Assembly (NCBI GenBank): GCA_039619475.1
Contig: CM077116.1
Coordinates: 36,467,183 to 36,531,182 of the forward strand
DNA length: 64,000 nucleotides
Origin: Icerya purchasi
Lineage: Eukaryota; Arthropoda; Insecta; Hemiptera; Monophlebidae
Reading direction: 5' to 3'
This document shows positions 23,801 through 34,549 of this stretch, piece after piece. Every line of letters begins with the position of its first letter. Position 1 is the first letter of the stretch. The notes under the pieces were generated by a model. The model worked only from the letters and a program-made list of their open reading frames with translations, had not been told where the DNA came from and searched no databases. The position numbers and the translations under genes were made by a program.

Positions 23801-24588
23801 AGTCACCGGCGGCATGCTCCTTCGAAGTATCAAAAACAGCAGAGTCAGTCAGACTGCATGATTGCTGCACAGCACTGGACGCTGAAATATATGCGATTGT
23901 TTTCTGCATTCAACACTATACTGATACTAACCCCCAGTCCCAGAAGGCCCTACTTATAACTGACTCCTTAAATTCCCTTCAACTTATTTCAGAAATAAAA
24001 CCCAAAAACCCCCTGATAAGAAAAGTCCACTACCTACTATACAGACTATCCCACCTAAACTCTGAAATATCCTTCCTATGGGTGCCGGCCCATGTAGGAG
24101 TCCCAGGTAATGAGCGCGTCAATCGAGCAGCTCAGGCGACACTATTCTCTCCAATGCCATGTAATCCCCCTCTTCCCCCCACAATAGCCCATTTATTTAT
24201 GCACCAAACTAGAGAAGAATGGCAGCGGGAATGGAAATCCGCAAGTACATTCCTCCGAAGCATAAAATCAACCACAGAACCCTGGTGGCCCATAGACGAA
24301 ATTTCTCGCAGAGATTTTTCTGTCTTGAATCGCCTCCGAACAGGTCACACAACCCTTTCGCACGGGTATATTTTCACGGGACAAGCACCCCCAAATGTCT
24401 GCTTCTTCTGTGGTCAACCAAGCGCCCCGTCTACATCTCACCTCCTTCTCGAATGTTTCTCTTTTGCGGCACCAAGATCCACCTATTTCACTACCACCTC
24501 TATCTCTAAGATCTTATCGAACGTTCCGTCTGCGGTCGCAGCTATGTTGGCTTTCGTGCGTAGCAGCGGCCTATACCATAGAGTTTAA
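20881..24588 (+). CDS. Retrotransposon ORF2: endonuclease, reverse transcriptase, RNase H
   Basis: An uninterrupted 1235-residue ORF. The AP-endonuclease spans residues about 1-220: MQWNCRSF, EETHLQ, LGDFNAHSPLWG with D139, SSDHFPV with D214/H215. The RT spans about 435-720: YRPISLLSVISK, AVFFDLEKAFDRLWR, NGVPQGSALSATLF. The catalytic box is YVND (N675, D676) where the family has Y[AV]DD. RNase H spans about 960-1090: YTDGAK (D966), DAEIYAI (E1002), ITDSLNS (D1028) and GNERVNRAA, where N1081 replaces the usual fourth Asp. The C-terminal Cys/His knuckle is CFFCGQPSAPSTSHLLLEC. The ORF is long and open yet probably catalytically dead in two activities, suggesting recent inactivation. Confidence 0.95.
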   Translation: MASNNIIMQWNCRSFINHQAELEHLLATYSPLVACLEETHLQPRDKPRIKHYSLFRCDNIGGNRVNGGVATLVHTSITAVSVRMNTPLQMVAISVLLHNLSRSTLTNCNCYFPPNHMVHSADLQNAISQLVSPMVILGDFNAHSPLWGATSTNRHGSIITSILTEHDLCILPPPNRTHFNLSHNTFSTIDLALVSPLLLPKLKSSVHDDLCSSDHFPVFLHFTGYHPSPPIPRPPRFSFRKADWTAYTAGIKIPAPSESLSDNLKIFLNTILDAAYLSIPTSHNFRAKKVPWWSKEIHIAIQQLKRALRKYKSSRSLSDLVAFKKCRALARALIRDKKQECWSQFISSISSSTSNRTIWNKIKSINGISTVPKRVLLNINGSLITDEANVVKAFANHFTAASSSEKYPPAFHSMKYHAEQQPVHFPPESNESYNSNFTISELNFQLNHHTSNIAPGPDGIHPYMLKYLPISGKHFLLHIYNQIWNSGNIPAQWKSANIIPILKENKDPSLPESYRPISLLSVISKTLEKMVNRRLLFFLEQKSLLSPNQAGGREARSTVSQLLSLQRQILSAFQRQQHLYAVFFDLEKAFDRLWRHGLLLKLRTAGIAGKMGKYLHSFLDNRTIQVTTGSSTSELMLLENGVPQGSALSATLFIYYINNLTDCLAAPVTSRLYVNDLNISLSSDHPINAQNILQKSIKKLQKWSNDNGLTFSSTKTICVDFHRGRQNALSSIFLSLNGVPIPNRPSVKFLGLIFDKKLSWRDHIRELKAKCLKSLSILKYLSNYRYNINPKLLLTIYRSIILSRINYGCQVYSSAANSVLRSLDPVHFAALRSILSTHPSTPVVSLCALAGCPPLSYYRKYYNFKELSSLLSNTKTPSLEPATIPNGSFGNDPAPELFSVMDHFQIPSIPRALPDFAITVPPWSQPITNINISLTKFNKAQYPPNVVQIVKNTIASYTDHVCLYTDGAKAKGYQSPAACSFEVSKTAESVRLHDCCTALDAEIYAIVFCIQHYTDTNPQSQKALLITDSLNSLQLISEIKPKNPLIRKVHYLLYRLSHLNSEISFLWVPAHVGVPGNERVNRAAQATLFSPMPCNPPLPPTIAHLFMHQTREEWQREWKSASTFLRSIKSTTEPWWPIDEISRRDFSVLNRLRTGHTTLSHGYIFTGQAPPNVCFFCGQPSAPSTSHLLLECFSFAAPRSTYFTTTSISKILSNVPSAVAAMLAFVRSSGLYHRV

Positions 24589-24718
24589 CCTTCCTAAGTA
24601 GGCTCCATGTGCTGTAATAGCCACAGTAGTTAAACACAGCGCATGGAAATCCTCACTATTATTTTATTAAAAAAAAAAAAAAAAAAAAAGTAACTTTTAC
24701 GTTAATATATATATGTAT

Positions 24719-24882
24719 ATCGAAAAATTACACCACCATGAAATAATATATTAAATTTATCATTAAATTATCACCGACACGTTTCCAAGGTACGTGATTA
24801 TGAAGCTTTATCTTCGAAACGCGTCGATGATAATTTAATAATAACTTTAATACATTGTTTCATGCTAGTGTAATTAATCGAC
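24719..24882. repeat. Long imperfect stem-loop (two ~67-bp arms)
   Basis: The left arm 24719-24785 and the right arm 24816-24882 are reverse complements over about 67 bp with scattered mismatches, for example ATTAAATTATCACCGAC against GTCGATGATAATTTAAT. A loop of about 30 bp separates them. It lies 30 bp after the poly(A) tail of the preceding retrotransposon. It may be a small foldback/MITE copy or a transcribable hairpin; no ORF is present. Confidence 0.75.
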
Positions 24883-25790
24883 AAACATTAAAGAAAGAAA
24901 CAATGAGCAAATATATAAACTTAATGATTAGCCTGGAAAGTTAAAATTCACGTAGCATCACCCCGAAATTTTTCCAACTCCGTATCGATGACATTAAGAT
25001 TTTTCGTATTGTTTGATCTCTCTGCTCTCTTTTAAAAGTTTCTTTAGCTTAATTGTTTCTTCGACTCGTTTGATTTATTATTTATGTCTTTCAAAATTGT
25101 TTGAATCTTCTCTAAGGGATTCATTATGCAAAACTTGTTTCTGTGCGAAGCCCCTACGCAGCGAAAAATCAAAAACAAAAAGGAAAACATATCCGCCAGG
25201 AAACACAATTAATACGAATATGCGTAAGAATAAAAGTGTCGAGTAAAGCTAACATTGCAAAATAAAGATAAGACACCGAACTGAAATGAACAACACAGTG
25301 TACGACGAAATCTGGTTGAACTACTGATAACGCGAACGAACAACTTTTAACAACGGCGGCTGGAGGGAAGTTAATTTTTAGAATAGTATACTCGGTATTT
25401 TCGCTGAGAACCCGATAATAAGCTTATGTTGCAGCCCGAGCACATAGTTTTTCGACTGTAACGTCAAAGATGTCACATTCGCCATTTATAAACTATACAT
25501 TCAACGCTTTCCTCCTCAAGAGAGGTGTGGCTCATTTACTTGTCGAAGTTGGTGTTGTGCACTCACCACGGTTCTTAATCAGCTTCACTTACAGCGACGA
25601 ATTTGTATTCGGATCTTCCAAAATAATCTTTCGCTTTAAACAAAAAAAAATTAACATAAATTTTCATTTTTCCGGTTAATTTTTACTCATAAATGACTTT
25701 TGTAATAATATACGACTCGGATGAATCCACAATATTATTATCAAATAAAACCTTCGATATTAAAATTTAAATATTCCGCGTTTTGTTTAG
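24883..25790. other. Probable intron sequence upstream of the SIK exons
   Basis: No coding region is recognised. It ends in a pyrimidine-rich stretch and AG (25789-25790), which serves as splice acceptor for the first visible SIK exon. Confidence 0.6.
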
Positions 25791-28700
25791 ATTTGGAAAA
25801 TTTGCTTCGTAAAATTTTGGTAGTAGACGCTGCTAAACGGTACACTATAGAACAGATAAAGCGGCATCCGTGGATGGTAGAGGAAGCGCCGAGACTTTTG
25901 CCGAGCACTGGTGACACCAATTCGGAACCGAATGAACAGATACTGATGCTCATGGAAAATCTAGGAATCGACACTGGAAGTACACGAAATGTAAATACTC
26001 AAATTTCGTAATAATTTTCAGTAATCGTCACACCTTCCATCAAGTATATTCTCGACTAAACGTTTCAGCTTAAATTTTCAAGTTTTACGCAGAAAAAAAA
26101 AAAAAAAAGAAAAATATAACTGCGTTTATCTTTTACCGACATTTTATAAATATTCCGATTTAGAATATAAAGAAAAAAACATTTTATTATTCGCAGATCC
26201 ATCCGGCCTGAAAATTGATCTGGCTAACAAGAAAGTGTGAAAAATTAAGGATGGATACCGAAGCAATTGATACAATATTATCTTCAGACTCATCATAAAA
26301 CCATTTATATAACATCTTAAATTGGACATTGCTAGGCAAAAACTGTAAATTATTTTCTTTAAGAATGGCATAGTCAACCAGAATGTACTCTTTTCTGCAA
26401 ATATCATAGAAGAACTATTATTTGAGGTACGTTCCCATCGTAAAATCTGAAGGAACAAATTTATATATCACAAAGAGCGAGAGAGGGAAAGAGAACGAGA
26501 AAGAATCACAAATCAAAAAGGAGAGTTTTCGCATGCCTGGCTCAGATAAGATTATTGTCTTAATTTTAAGCCCAGTAAAATTTAAGTGAAACTTCAGCAC
26601 TCGCTTCTTACCCCATTGATTACGATAAAAACTATGAATAACGAAAAATGTATATTGTAAGATTCTGTTTGAAATTGCGTCTTTAACGATCACTCGGAAT
26701 CGCTCTGTAAGCATTATTTTCTGATTTCAGTCAGTCCGGTGTAAGTACTACGACCACTACGGAGCCATATACTACTTATTTTTGGATAACCTAAGACAGA
26801 ATAACAGTATTCCGTTAGATATCGACAAGTCTCCGTACCACGTTGATTCGAATCAATGGCAACGTAAGTGCAATAATTCTTCCTCCGAATGCGGTAACAT
26901 AATCGTCAATCATCGCCGACGATCGAGCAAAAGACAATCGGGAGAAGGAGCCACCGTTTACGACGGTCGATCGGCAGCGGTCTTCAATAACGCATCGCTA
27001 GAACAGGCGTGCAACGTCTACACGAGATCCGCAGTCGAGTCGCACCAGCAAAGCTCTTCCTACTACAGCCAACAACAGCAACAACCGGACGGTTCTAGAA
27101 CTACGCCTCCGCTGATGGTGCATTCGCACTATGGCGGTGCCGGGAAACACGGCCACATCGGTGTAGGAGTCAGCGCAACGTACGAAATAAGCGAGGCCAA
27201 CAAAGATTCCGGCTATCCGTTAAGAATAGTGTCGTACTCGATTCAGCAGCAAGCGGCACAGCCGATAGTAGATCTAAACACTGCCAATAACCTGCACCAT
27301 TTCAACACCGGCACGGTGGGAAATTTACCGTCGACCGCATTCTATCACGAAAGTGTCGACAATAACTCCGCCATCGATTATCAACAGCAAAAACTGATTA
27401 GCGGTGCTTCGCAACTGTCGTCTCCGATCAGGAGACTGTCGTGCTCGCAGCCGCACCGAAACACAATCCAGCGGCAACCGTCGCCGCTACTCTCCTCGCA
27501 GTATCGAACCGCTCCGCTTCCGCCCATTCCAACCATCCAAGATTTGCTCAGCGAATCGGCTACAAATCGCCACCAACAGGACGATGTTCAACTCGAGCTG
27601 GACACCAGCTACATGGATAACATAACCAGCATCATGGAGTCCAGTATCAAATACGGCGGAAAACCGGACGAAGACGTTACCACTAGCGGCGGAATAGTAG
27701 CTCAGTTTTCGAACTCGACCGACGAAGGAGTCGAGACGGACTTCGAGGAGAACTACATTCCGCATCGACTGTCCTACGGCAGTTCGTCCTCCTCCAGCGG
27801 CGTCGGGCATCACATAGACAGCCAGTTCACGAACGAGTCGTACTCGTCGTTTCACGGTATCTTATCCAGCACTAGCCCGAACAATAATTACGAAACTCAT
27901 CGCGAAAAGAACAAAATCGAAGTAACGTCCAGTCTACCGTCTTGTACTAATCCGGACTACTCGGCCATCAGCAGTAGCGGCAGCGGCGGCAGTAAAAGCA
28001 TTCGTTCGCGAAAACGCAAGAACACGTCGACCATATGCTCGAACGGTAACTGGCGCATGTACAGTCCTCTACGGTACAAGCTGGGCACCGGTAAATTTAC
28101 CAGGAAGTCGCCGACCGACTTTCGCGAGGGCAGAAGAGCATCGGACGGCGTTGTGGCGCAATCGGAAGAACGTCAGTATAAAAACCCGGACACGATCAGT
28201 TTGAAAGAGAGTACGAAAGAGATCGCCAACGAGTACTACAACCTGGCCGACAAAGCGAAAGGTCTGTTGGACTTGCACCTATTTCGCAGCAAAGAACACG
28301 ATCCAAAAATATCCTACAAACGACTGCTGGCCTATAACGTGAGCCCGCAACGCAAGCACGCGCCATTTTCACCGCCGACACTGCTCGGCTCATCGTCGAG
28401 CGGCAAACAGAAATACAAGTTCGTGGTCACACCGAAGAGTCCGGCGATGTCCAAATCGGCCGCCACCTACCATCAATACGACGTCGTCGGCGGAATCGAG
28501 AACGAAGCGTTTTCCGATAACGAAAACGTGTCCGCATCAGCGTCCGTTTCGTACGCCCCCAGACCGGACTTTGAATATGTGCCGCGAGTAGACAACAGTA
28601 GTACAGCGCCCTATTCGACCGTGGTCGGTAGTCCGCGTCATTTAGACAGTCCGCAAAATAAACGTAAGTTACTGAAACATTTTAAATACGTTCAGCCGAT

Positions 28701-28869
28701 AGAATGTAACGCATCCGATGACTTTCCTCCGACCATTCAAGAAGACCGTAGTAACGGACAAATGAACGAATCGTCGCACGATACTTGGCACTTGTTGCCA
28801 ACATCCGCTACCAGCAACACGGAACAATGGAACTTCGATCGATCGCAGTTTGACTCGTTTCGTCGCTAA
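25791..28869 (+). CDS. SIK: Salt-inducible kinase (SIK family), C-terminal exons
   Basis: Two exons: 25791-25990 (acceptor tttgtttag, donor AAT|gtaaat, start phase 1) and 26731-28869 (acceptor ctgatttcag, stop TAA). The 740-bp intron is in phase 0. The first exon encodes the end of the kinase domain (LLRKILVVDAAKRYTIEQIK, RHPWMVEEAP) and the UBA-like segment NEQILMLMENLGID. The second begins SVRCKYYDHYGAIYYLFLDN, the conserved SIK 'DHYAAIYxLLxERL' element, then has a long Ser/Gln-rich regulatory tail with basic PKA/14-3-3-type sites: RRRSSKRQS, IRRLSCSQ and REGRRASDG (Ser 471 of this exon). SIKs are AMPK-related kinases, activated by LKB1 and restrained by PKA, that phosphorylate CRTC and class IIa HDACs. 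The catalytic N-terminus was not found and presumably lies upstream, beyond long introns. SIK2 versus SIK3 is not resolved. Confidence 0.9.
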
Positions 28870-28910
28870 CTTCACGCAGTTCGAATTCTATCCCCTGCCT
28901 CGCAGGTTCC

Positions 28911-28949
<39 letters not shown>

Positions 28950-29340
28950 ATCAGTTTGTGTATCGTGTAAAAAGTGCACCACCCTTGAAACGTTCAAAAA
29001 ATTTCATCTGCTCAGATTACTTTATTGTAATTTTTAGTCATTTTTTATCCATTCGCAACCACATCCACTACGAATTTATACGTAATGAACCGTAAATTAC
29101 TTACGATAACTTTTAGAAAAGTATCAATGCAAATTCGCAGTTATTTTCAGAAATTACGTGTGAAAATCGACCAGCAGTTAACAACGCGGGAGCATCTCTA
29201 CTACAGCTTCATACTAAAATTCCCTAATTCATAACAAAACTTTTCATATAATACGGAATACGCTTTACGAAAATGCGTCTTCTTCGATTACACGTATTAC
29301 TTAACTGTTTAAAATGTATTCAGTTATATTCAACAATAAA
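28870..29340 (+). other. Probable SIK 3' UTR with candidate poly(A) signal
   Basis: Non-coding sequence follows the SIK stop codon. It holds a (TA)n microsatellite at 28911-28937, and the first AATAAA occurs at 29335-29340. Further AATAAA-like hexamers follow (for example 29640-29645), so the true end is uncertain. Confidence 0.45.
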
Positions 29341-32300
29341 TTGAAATAATATCTCACCGATTTGCCGACCTCTTTTGGACGTTATACGAAGTTACTAGAT
29401 AATGTATAAAAATTTCTTTTCACGCGATGAATAGGACATTTTGATTATTAAGTAACACAGTGAATTTTACACATTAGCCGGATAATAATAAGTCCACTGG
29501 ACACATTTTTACTTCAAAGTAGGCTGTTATGCGATGAAACAACATTTTAGAATACATAGAATTTTATATAGACATACAAAATTTTACGCGTTTCAAATTA
29601 CGAGTATTTACAAAGAGTACACCACTACTTTTTTTATTTAATAAAAAGAGCCTTGTGATGTACCCCAATGAGGCAATCGTTGAGATTGTAGACGCTTATT
29701 GAGAGTAATTTCTTTCTTTTAATTTTAATAACAGTTAATGAAAAATAATTTTTCTTTACGAAAACGACGATCAGGCGCATCTATAGCGAAGCTTAACGAA
29801 GTTTAAAGTAACCGTATTTTATTTAACATCTAGAACAGTTCGACGGAAATATTTCACATGTACGTACTTAATCCATCAAATCATGTTCATGTCAGAATGT
29901 TTATTTGTGAAAAAATCAGCCCCCACAACATATTTTTTTTTCTCCGCACTGTCGGCCAATATTTCACTCGTGTATCCCGCGTTTGCATGTCACAAATTAC
30001 TGCCGAGTGCCGGTGTGTAAATACTAAATAATATTTACGGCTTTAGTGATCCAACAACATAACCCGAATTCCGTCTTTAGAAATATCAATTTTTGTTCCG
30101 CTATTTTTTCTGCGTCAAACATTTTGAAAAGTGGTGCCGAGTTACAATAGATCGATAACAAATCTATTGAAGTTAAAAAACCATTTTAATTCAACGTGTC
30201 GTATTACTTAGAATTATATATCGATTTTAATTTTTAAAATCGATTAATTTTAAAAATGGTAATTTGAAATTTTTTCGATCGTATGTAACAGCTTTACAAA
30301 TATTTGCATAAAAACTTCGAATTCCGGTTGTTTTCGTAATGGAAAATTTTAATTATAAAATATCCGTCCCCGAACACACATCGATGATTATCAGAGAAAC
30401 TTGAGAACCACACAAGTTTTTTTTCCACTACACAAGTTTAAAATTTAAACGTTACGCGTCTATTTTTAATACAAATATCTTTCAAAGCACGCGCTTTCTC
30501 TTCGTCTCTAATAAGATAAGTATTCTACAAAAACCAACTAAAATTTGATGTGCCTCTTCGACTTTTTTTAAACATATTTATTTCAAATTTAGGTAGTCTT
30601 TTTGTAATCATCATTATTACCTTTAAAAGCAAAAGCAACCTACGCTATCAGAAACTTTTACACGCAATTTTTCCTTGAACTTTTCTCCGTTACAACATTA
30701 ACGTCGATATCCGAATAATTAAAATTCTGTTATTATGACAAAACCGAGTTTACGCATTTCAGTCGTAAAAATGCATAACTTGGTGCTGTAGCATGCTGTG
30801 AGTTACAACTACTGTCCCTACAGGAAAAAAAAAAAAAAAAAAGAAAAAAAAAACTCGCTTTAAATTTTAATTAAAATAAAATACACCTTTTAAAATATAA
30901 AACGCATTTTATGTAATTATTTAGAAAATCGGTATCACTTTATAATAAAAATACGATGTCTGCATATCGTTTGAAAATATTCGCTTTTTAATTTTCTTCG
31001 TTTTTAAAATAGGTTAACAGTATTAAAATTCACAATATTCGGAATAATTTAAATTTTTTAATCCCGCAAACAGTACCAAAGTTATTGCAATACAAATGTT
31101 ATTAATATTTTCCAGCAAAAAAATTAACGATTGGTAAGTATTAATAAAAAAAAAATGAATTCGACTGTTCCAAAAAAGTAAAAAACGAACCAAATGAAGA
31201 AATAAACTTCGAAGGAGCATTTACACTTTCAGAATTTTAACTTCTTGTAATAGACGAAAAAATCGAGAAAACCCAGTTTAGGAAGAAAAAAAGTGATTTG
31301 GTAATAATGTTATTTTGTTAATTTTAACATTTAATTCATTTTTTTTTTTTTTTTTTTTTTTTGGACTGAGTCCCTTATTAATACAATTACTTTTAAATTT
31401 TTTTTTTTGCAATGTTCGGACATATGTAATACAAAAATCTCAAATTAGCGTTAACTATTATTTTCTTAAATATAACATATTTCAATTAACAGAATCGTCT
31501 TCTATCTAAATTCAACGATTCATCAATCACTTTTTTCTTTTACCAAATAAATGCTGATATAAAATTTGATATTGTTGCGGTACTAAATAAAATCGTGAAC
31601 TATAAGTTTATCGCGTGAATCTTACGGCTTCTCCGCTTTATGCCCAGTACGTTTATTTTCAAACTAAAAAAAATGTGAACGTTATCGAATCCATTGAATT
31701 GCATTTAATATATACTAACTGACTCTTATATATCGTTCAGCAGTTGTCACCAACTTTAGAGCAGAAAAATCGTCTCTGTAATGCAGTGTCTAATGTAGCA
31801 TAATTTAAACATGACCAACTTCTATCTTACATTTTTTTCGATTGATTTTTATATTTTTCTCATGGAAAAACAATGTTTTAAATATATAAATACAAACCGC
31901 AGATGTAAAATTTAACCGGAATACTGTAGATTAAGTTGAACAATTACATTGCGTGTTATATTCTTACAACTTACTGTTACTACAAAATATTCATTAGCAT
32001 TATAGGTATATATGTATATACACACATTATATATATATGTACAAGCATACAACTTGTTTAATTGGACCCCTAATTTTGTAAAATACGTAGTATCTAATAA
32101 CGTATTGGAACATCAAAATTTAATTTTTACATTCGTACCTGCTTACACATTTATATAAAACTCGATATAATAGATACGTGACACATACCTACTCATTATT
32201 TATTTAAGTAATTTATTTGGCTCATTTCTTAATTAATTCATTTACACATTAACCCTAGGTAATTGAAAACGAAAAGTTTTTTAAGGTAGCTTATAGCGAT

Positions 32301-34505
32301 GATATTCATATTCACATTTATCGTTTTTGATGTTTTAAATCTATAATTACAACAAATTTAAATTCGTCTAGAAAAATTATTACAAAATGTTTTTTAATTA
32401 AAATTGTGATTAATGTCGGGGAAAAAAAGAAAATCCTTTATCGTGTAATATAGATTTTTAAATTTCCTGATAGCAATTTTATCGTTTTTTTTTTTACATT
32501 TTAATAAAATTAGTATTCCTTAGTGGTTTTTTTATAAATAAATAAATTTATCAGTAATCAATTTTTGTTTTTTTATATCGGTTTTTTCAAGTTAGAATTT
32601 TATAACGTAAATATTATGAATTTTTTAAAATATCGCAAAAAATTTCTTTTTATACATGTAAATTTTTTTCGTATTAGAAATACGTAGTTTTCTTTTTCTT
32701 TAATTTTTCATGTTTAGCAAAATTGTAATACATATCATTTTAACTTAACGTCAATTATCCTGGAAGGTGCACCCAGAAGTAATAATTAAAAATTATACTT
32801 AAAAAAATTTGGAATTCTTCACGTTCTTATCCGGTTATAAGGAAAAATGTAACTTTATATTAATGTACTTGATTATTCAAGAACACATTGATTATAAGAT
32901 TAATCTACGGTATGCCCAGTACCAGTATTAGTACTTTTGACGCTTTTAGGCAAATTTCGATTAGGAGCTCCTTTGAGGGCAGCATTTTTCTAAGCATTTT
33001 AAAAATAAGTCCGTCAAAGTATTTAATTTAAATATTAAATATTGTAGATATACTCTCATATTTTTGACCCAAGCACTCTAAAATATAACATTCAAAATTT
33101 AATGTAATAATGAAAATATTACAGTACACTATAAACTATTTAATCATTCCAAAATTAAGTAATTCAAAGTCCTTATCTTTTATTTAAAATAATACCAATA
33201 AATTATAATATATTAACTGAAATTTTCCGAAACTCAGTAGTCCAAAGTGCTAAATTTTTATACGATCTCCTCACCTTTATTCATTTTATTTTAAAATTTA
33301 CGAATACGTAACAGTGTTAGTTACGATTAATTAAAATTTATTATATGTTTAGTCTCATATATGTATGGTGACAATATATTTCCTATTTGCTATAAAGCAA
33401 AAGTAAAAAAAAAAAACAACCAATTTTAAGTTTTCCTCAAAAACCAAAATACACTTTTCCCAGAGTTTAATTCACAAAGTACTTTATTATTCTAGAAATA
33501 TTAAGTTTTAATACTATTTCATTTTCAATGGTTGAGGTTAGTAAACCAGAAAATCCTTCTTGTAATATAGTTGACCTTATAAACATGATTTTATTAGTTT
33601 GGGTTTCAAAAAACTCCTCTCTCCACTAGCTACTGTGATCGGTTTTGTTAACAATATCGTCATTGTGAAACATACATTTGGGTATAAAATTTTCCAAGCC
33701 CGAATAAAACAATATACTCTCTGTAATTTTATTCGAATAAACAACATTTGCTTGATATGTCTGAACTTTCGGTGATGTCCATTTCGTTCGTTTGAAGTAA
33801 TTTGCTACCCATTTCGATTCCAAATAGAATGTCGTGCCAAACGATTAGGAAACTAAAAAACTGAAATCTTAAACTGCCCTGCTAGCGTGTTGGCCTCGTG
33901 TGCTATTTTTGGATCACAATCCTGAATCTGTAACGACAAAATCAATGCTTCGTGAATATCAACCATCTAAAATCGTACTCGCTTAATACTATTTATTTTT
34001 GCTTCTCAGCATGTGTCGTCACAGTGGTTTTTTAAATGCAAAAATTATAGCGTCACCTGTTAGCAGAATTACTTTCATTCTATAGTAGTAATATTGTTAA
34101 TACGCCGTTTACTAAAATTAACACCAAGAACGCTCAACAGCGATTGTGTCGCGACCACTAAGAGGTAGTGTAAAAAAGTTACAACTTGTACTAGTCATAT
34201 TCCGAAGACCATGCTCCCTCAACAATACAAACTTAGAGCAGGCCTCTCACTGTTCTAAGTCTGTGACACACATCTCCCAATTAAAAATCAAAATATAATT
34301 TTAGTAAGTCTTTTTAAATCCGCTGTACGATAATTTGTCTAATTTGGCGAATGGTATGGACACGCACATACCCGCGTGTATATTAATGACTGCCAATTTT
34401 TATACCAGAGATGTAATATGAAAATTTGATATCGATTAGATATAACGTTTTTATGCAACGAAAGTGAAATGACAATTATTAGAATAAAGGATTCAGTTAT
34501 GCATA

Positions 34506-34549
<44 letters not shown>

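Larger units (their letters stand above)
19010..24689 (+). mobile_element. RNase H-bearing non-LTR retrotransposon, nearly full length
   Basis: A broken gag-like ORF1 (19141-20796) precedes an 85-bp spacer, a 1235-codon open ORF2 with endonuclease, RT and RNase H (20881-24588), a short 3' UTR and poly(A) at 24669-24689. RNase H downstream of the RT places it in the I/LOA/R1-like group. The 5' boundary is approximate and no target-site duplication was established. If exons of the kinase gene lie upstream, the element sits in an intron in sense orientation. Confidence 0.9.

Noticed and set aside
27487..27855. 122-codon minus-strand ORF within the SIK exon
   Set aside because: Antisense shadow of a long coding exon with clear plus-strand conservation.
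33875..33935. Possible tRNA-like sequence (CTAGCGTGTTGGCCTCGTG)
   Set aside because: No convincing B box at the right spacing and no cloverleaf pairing.
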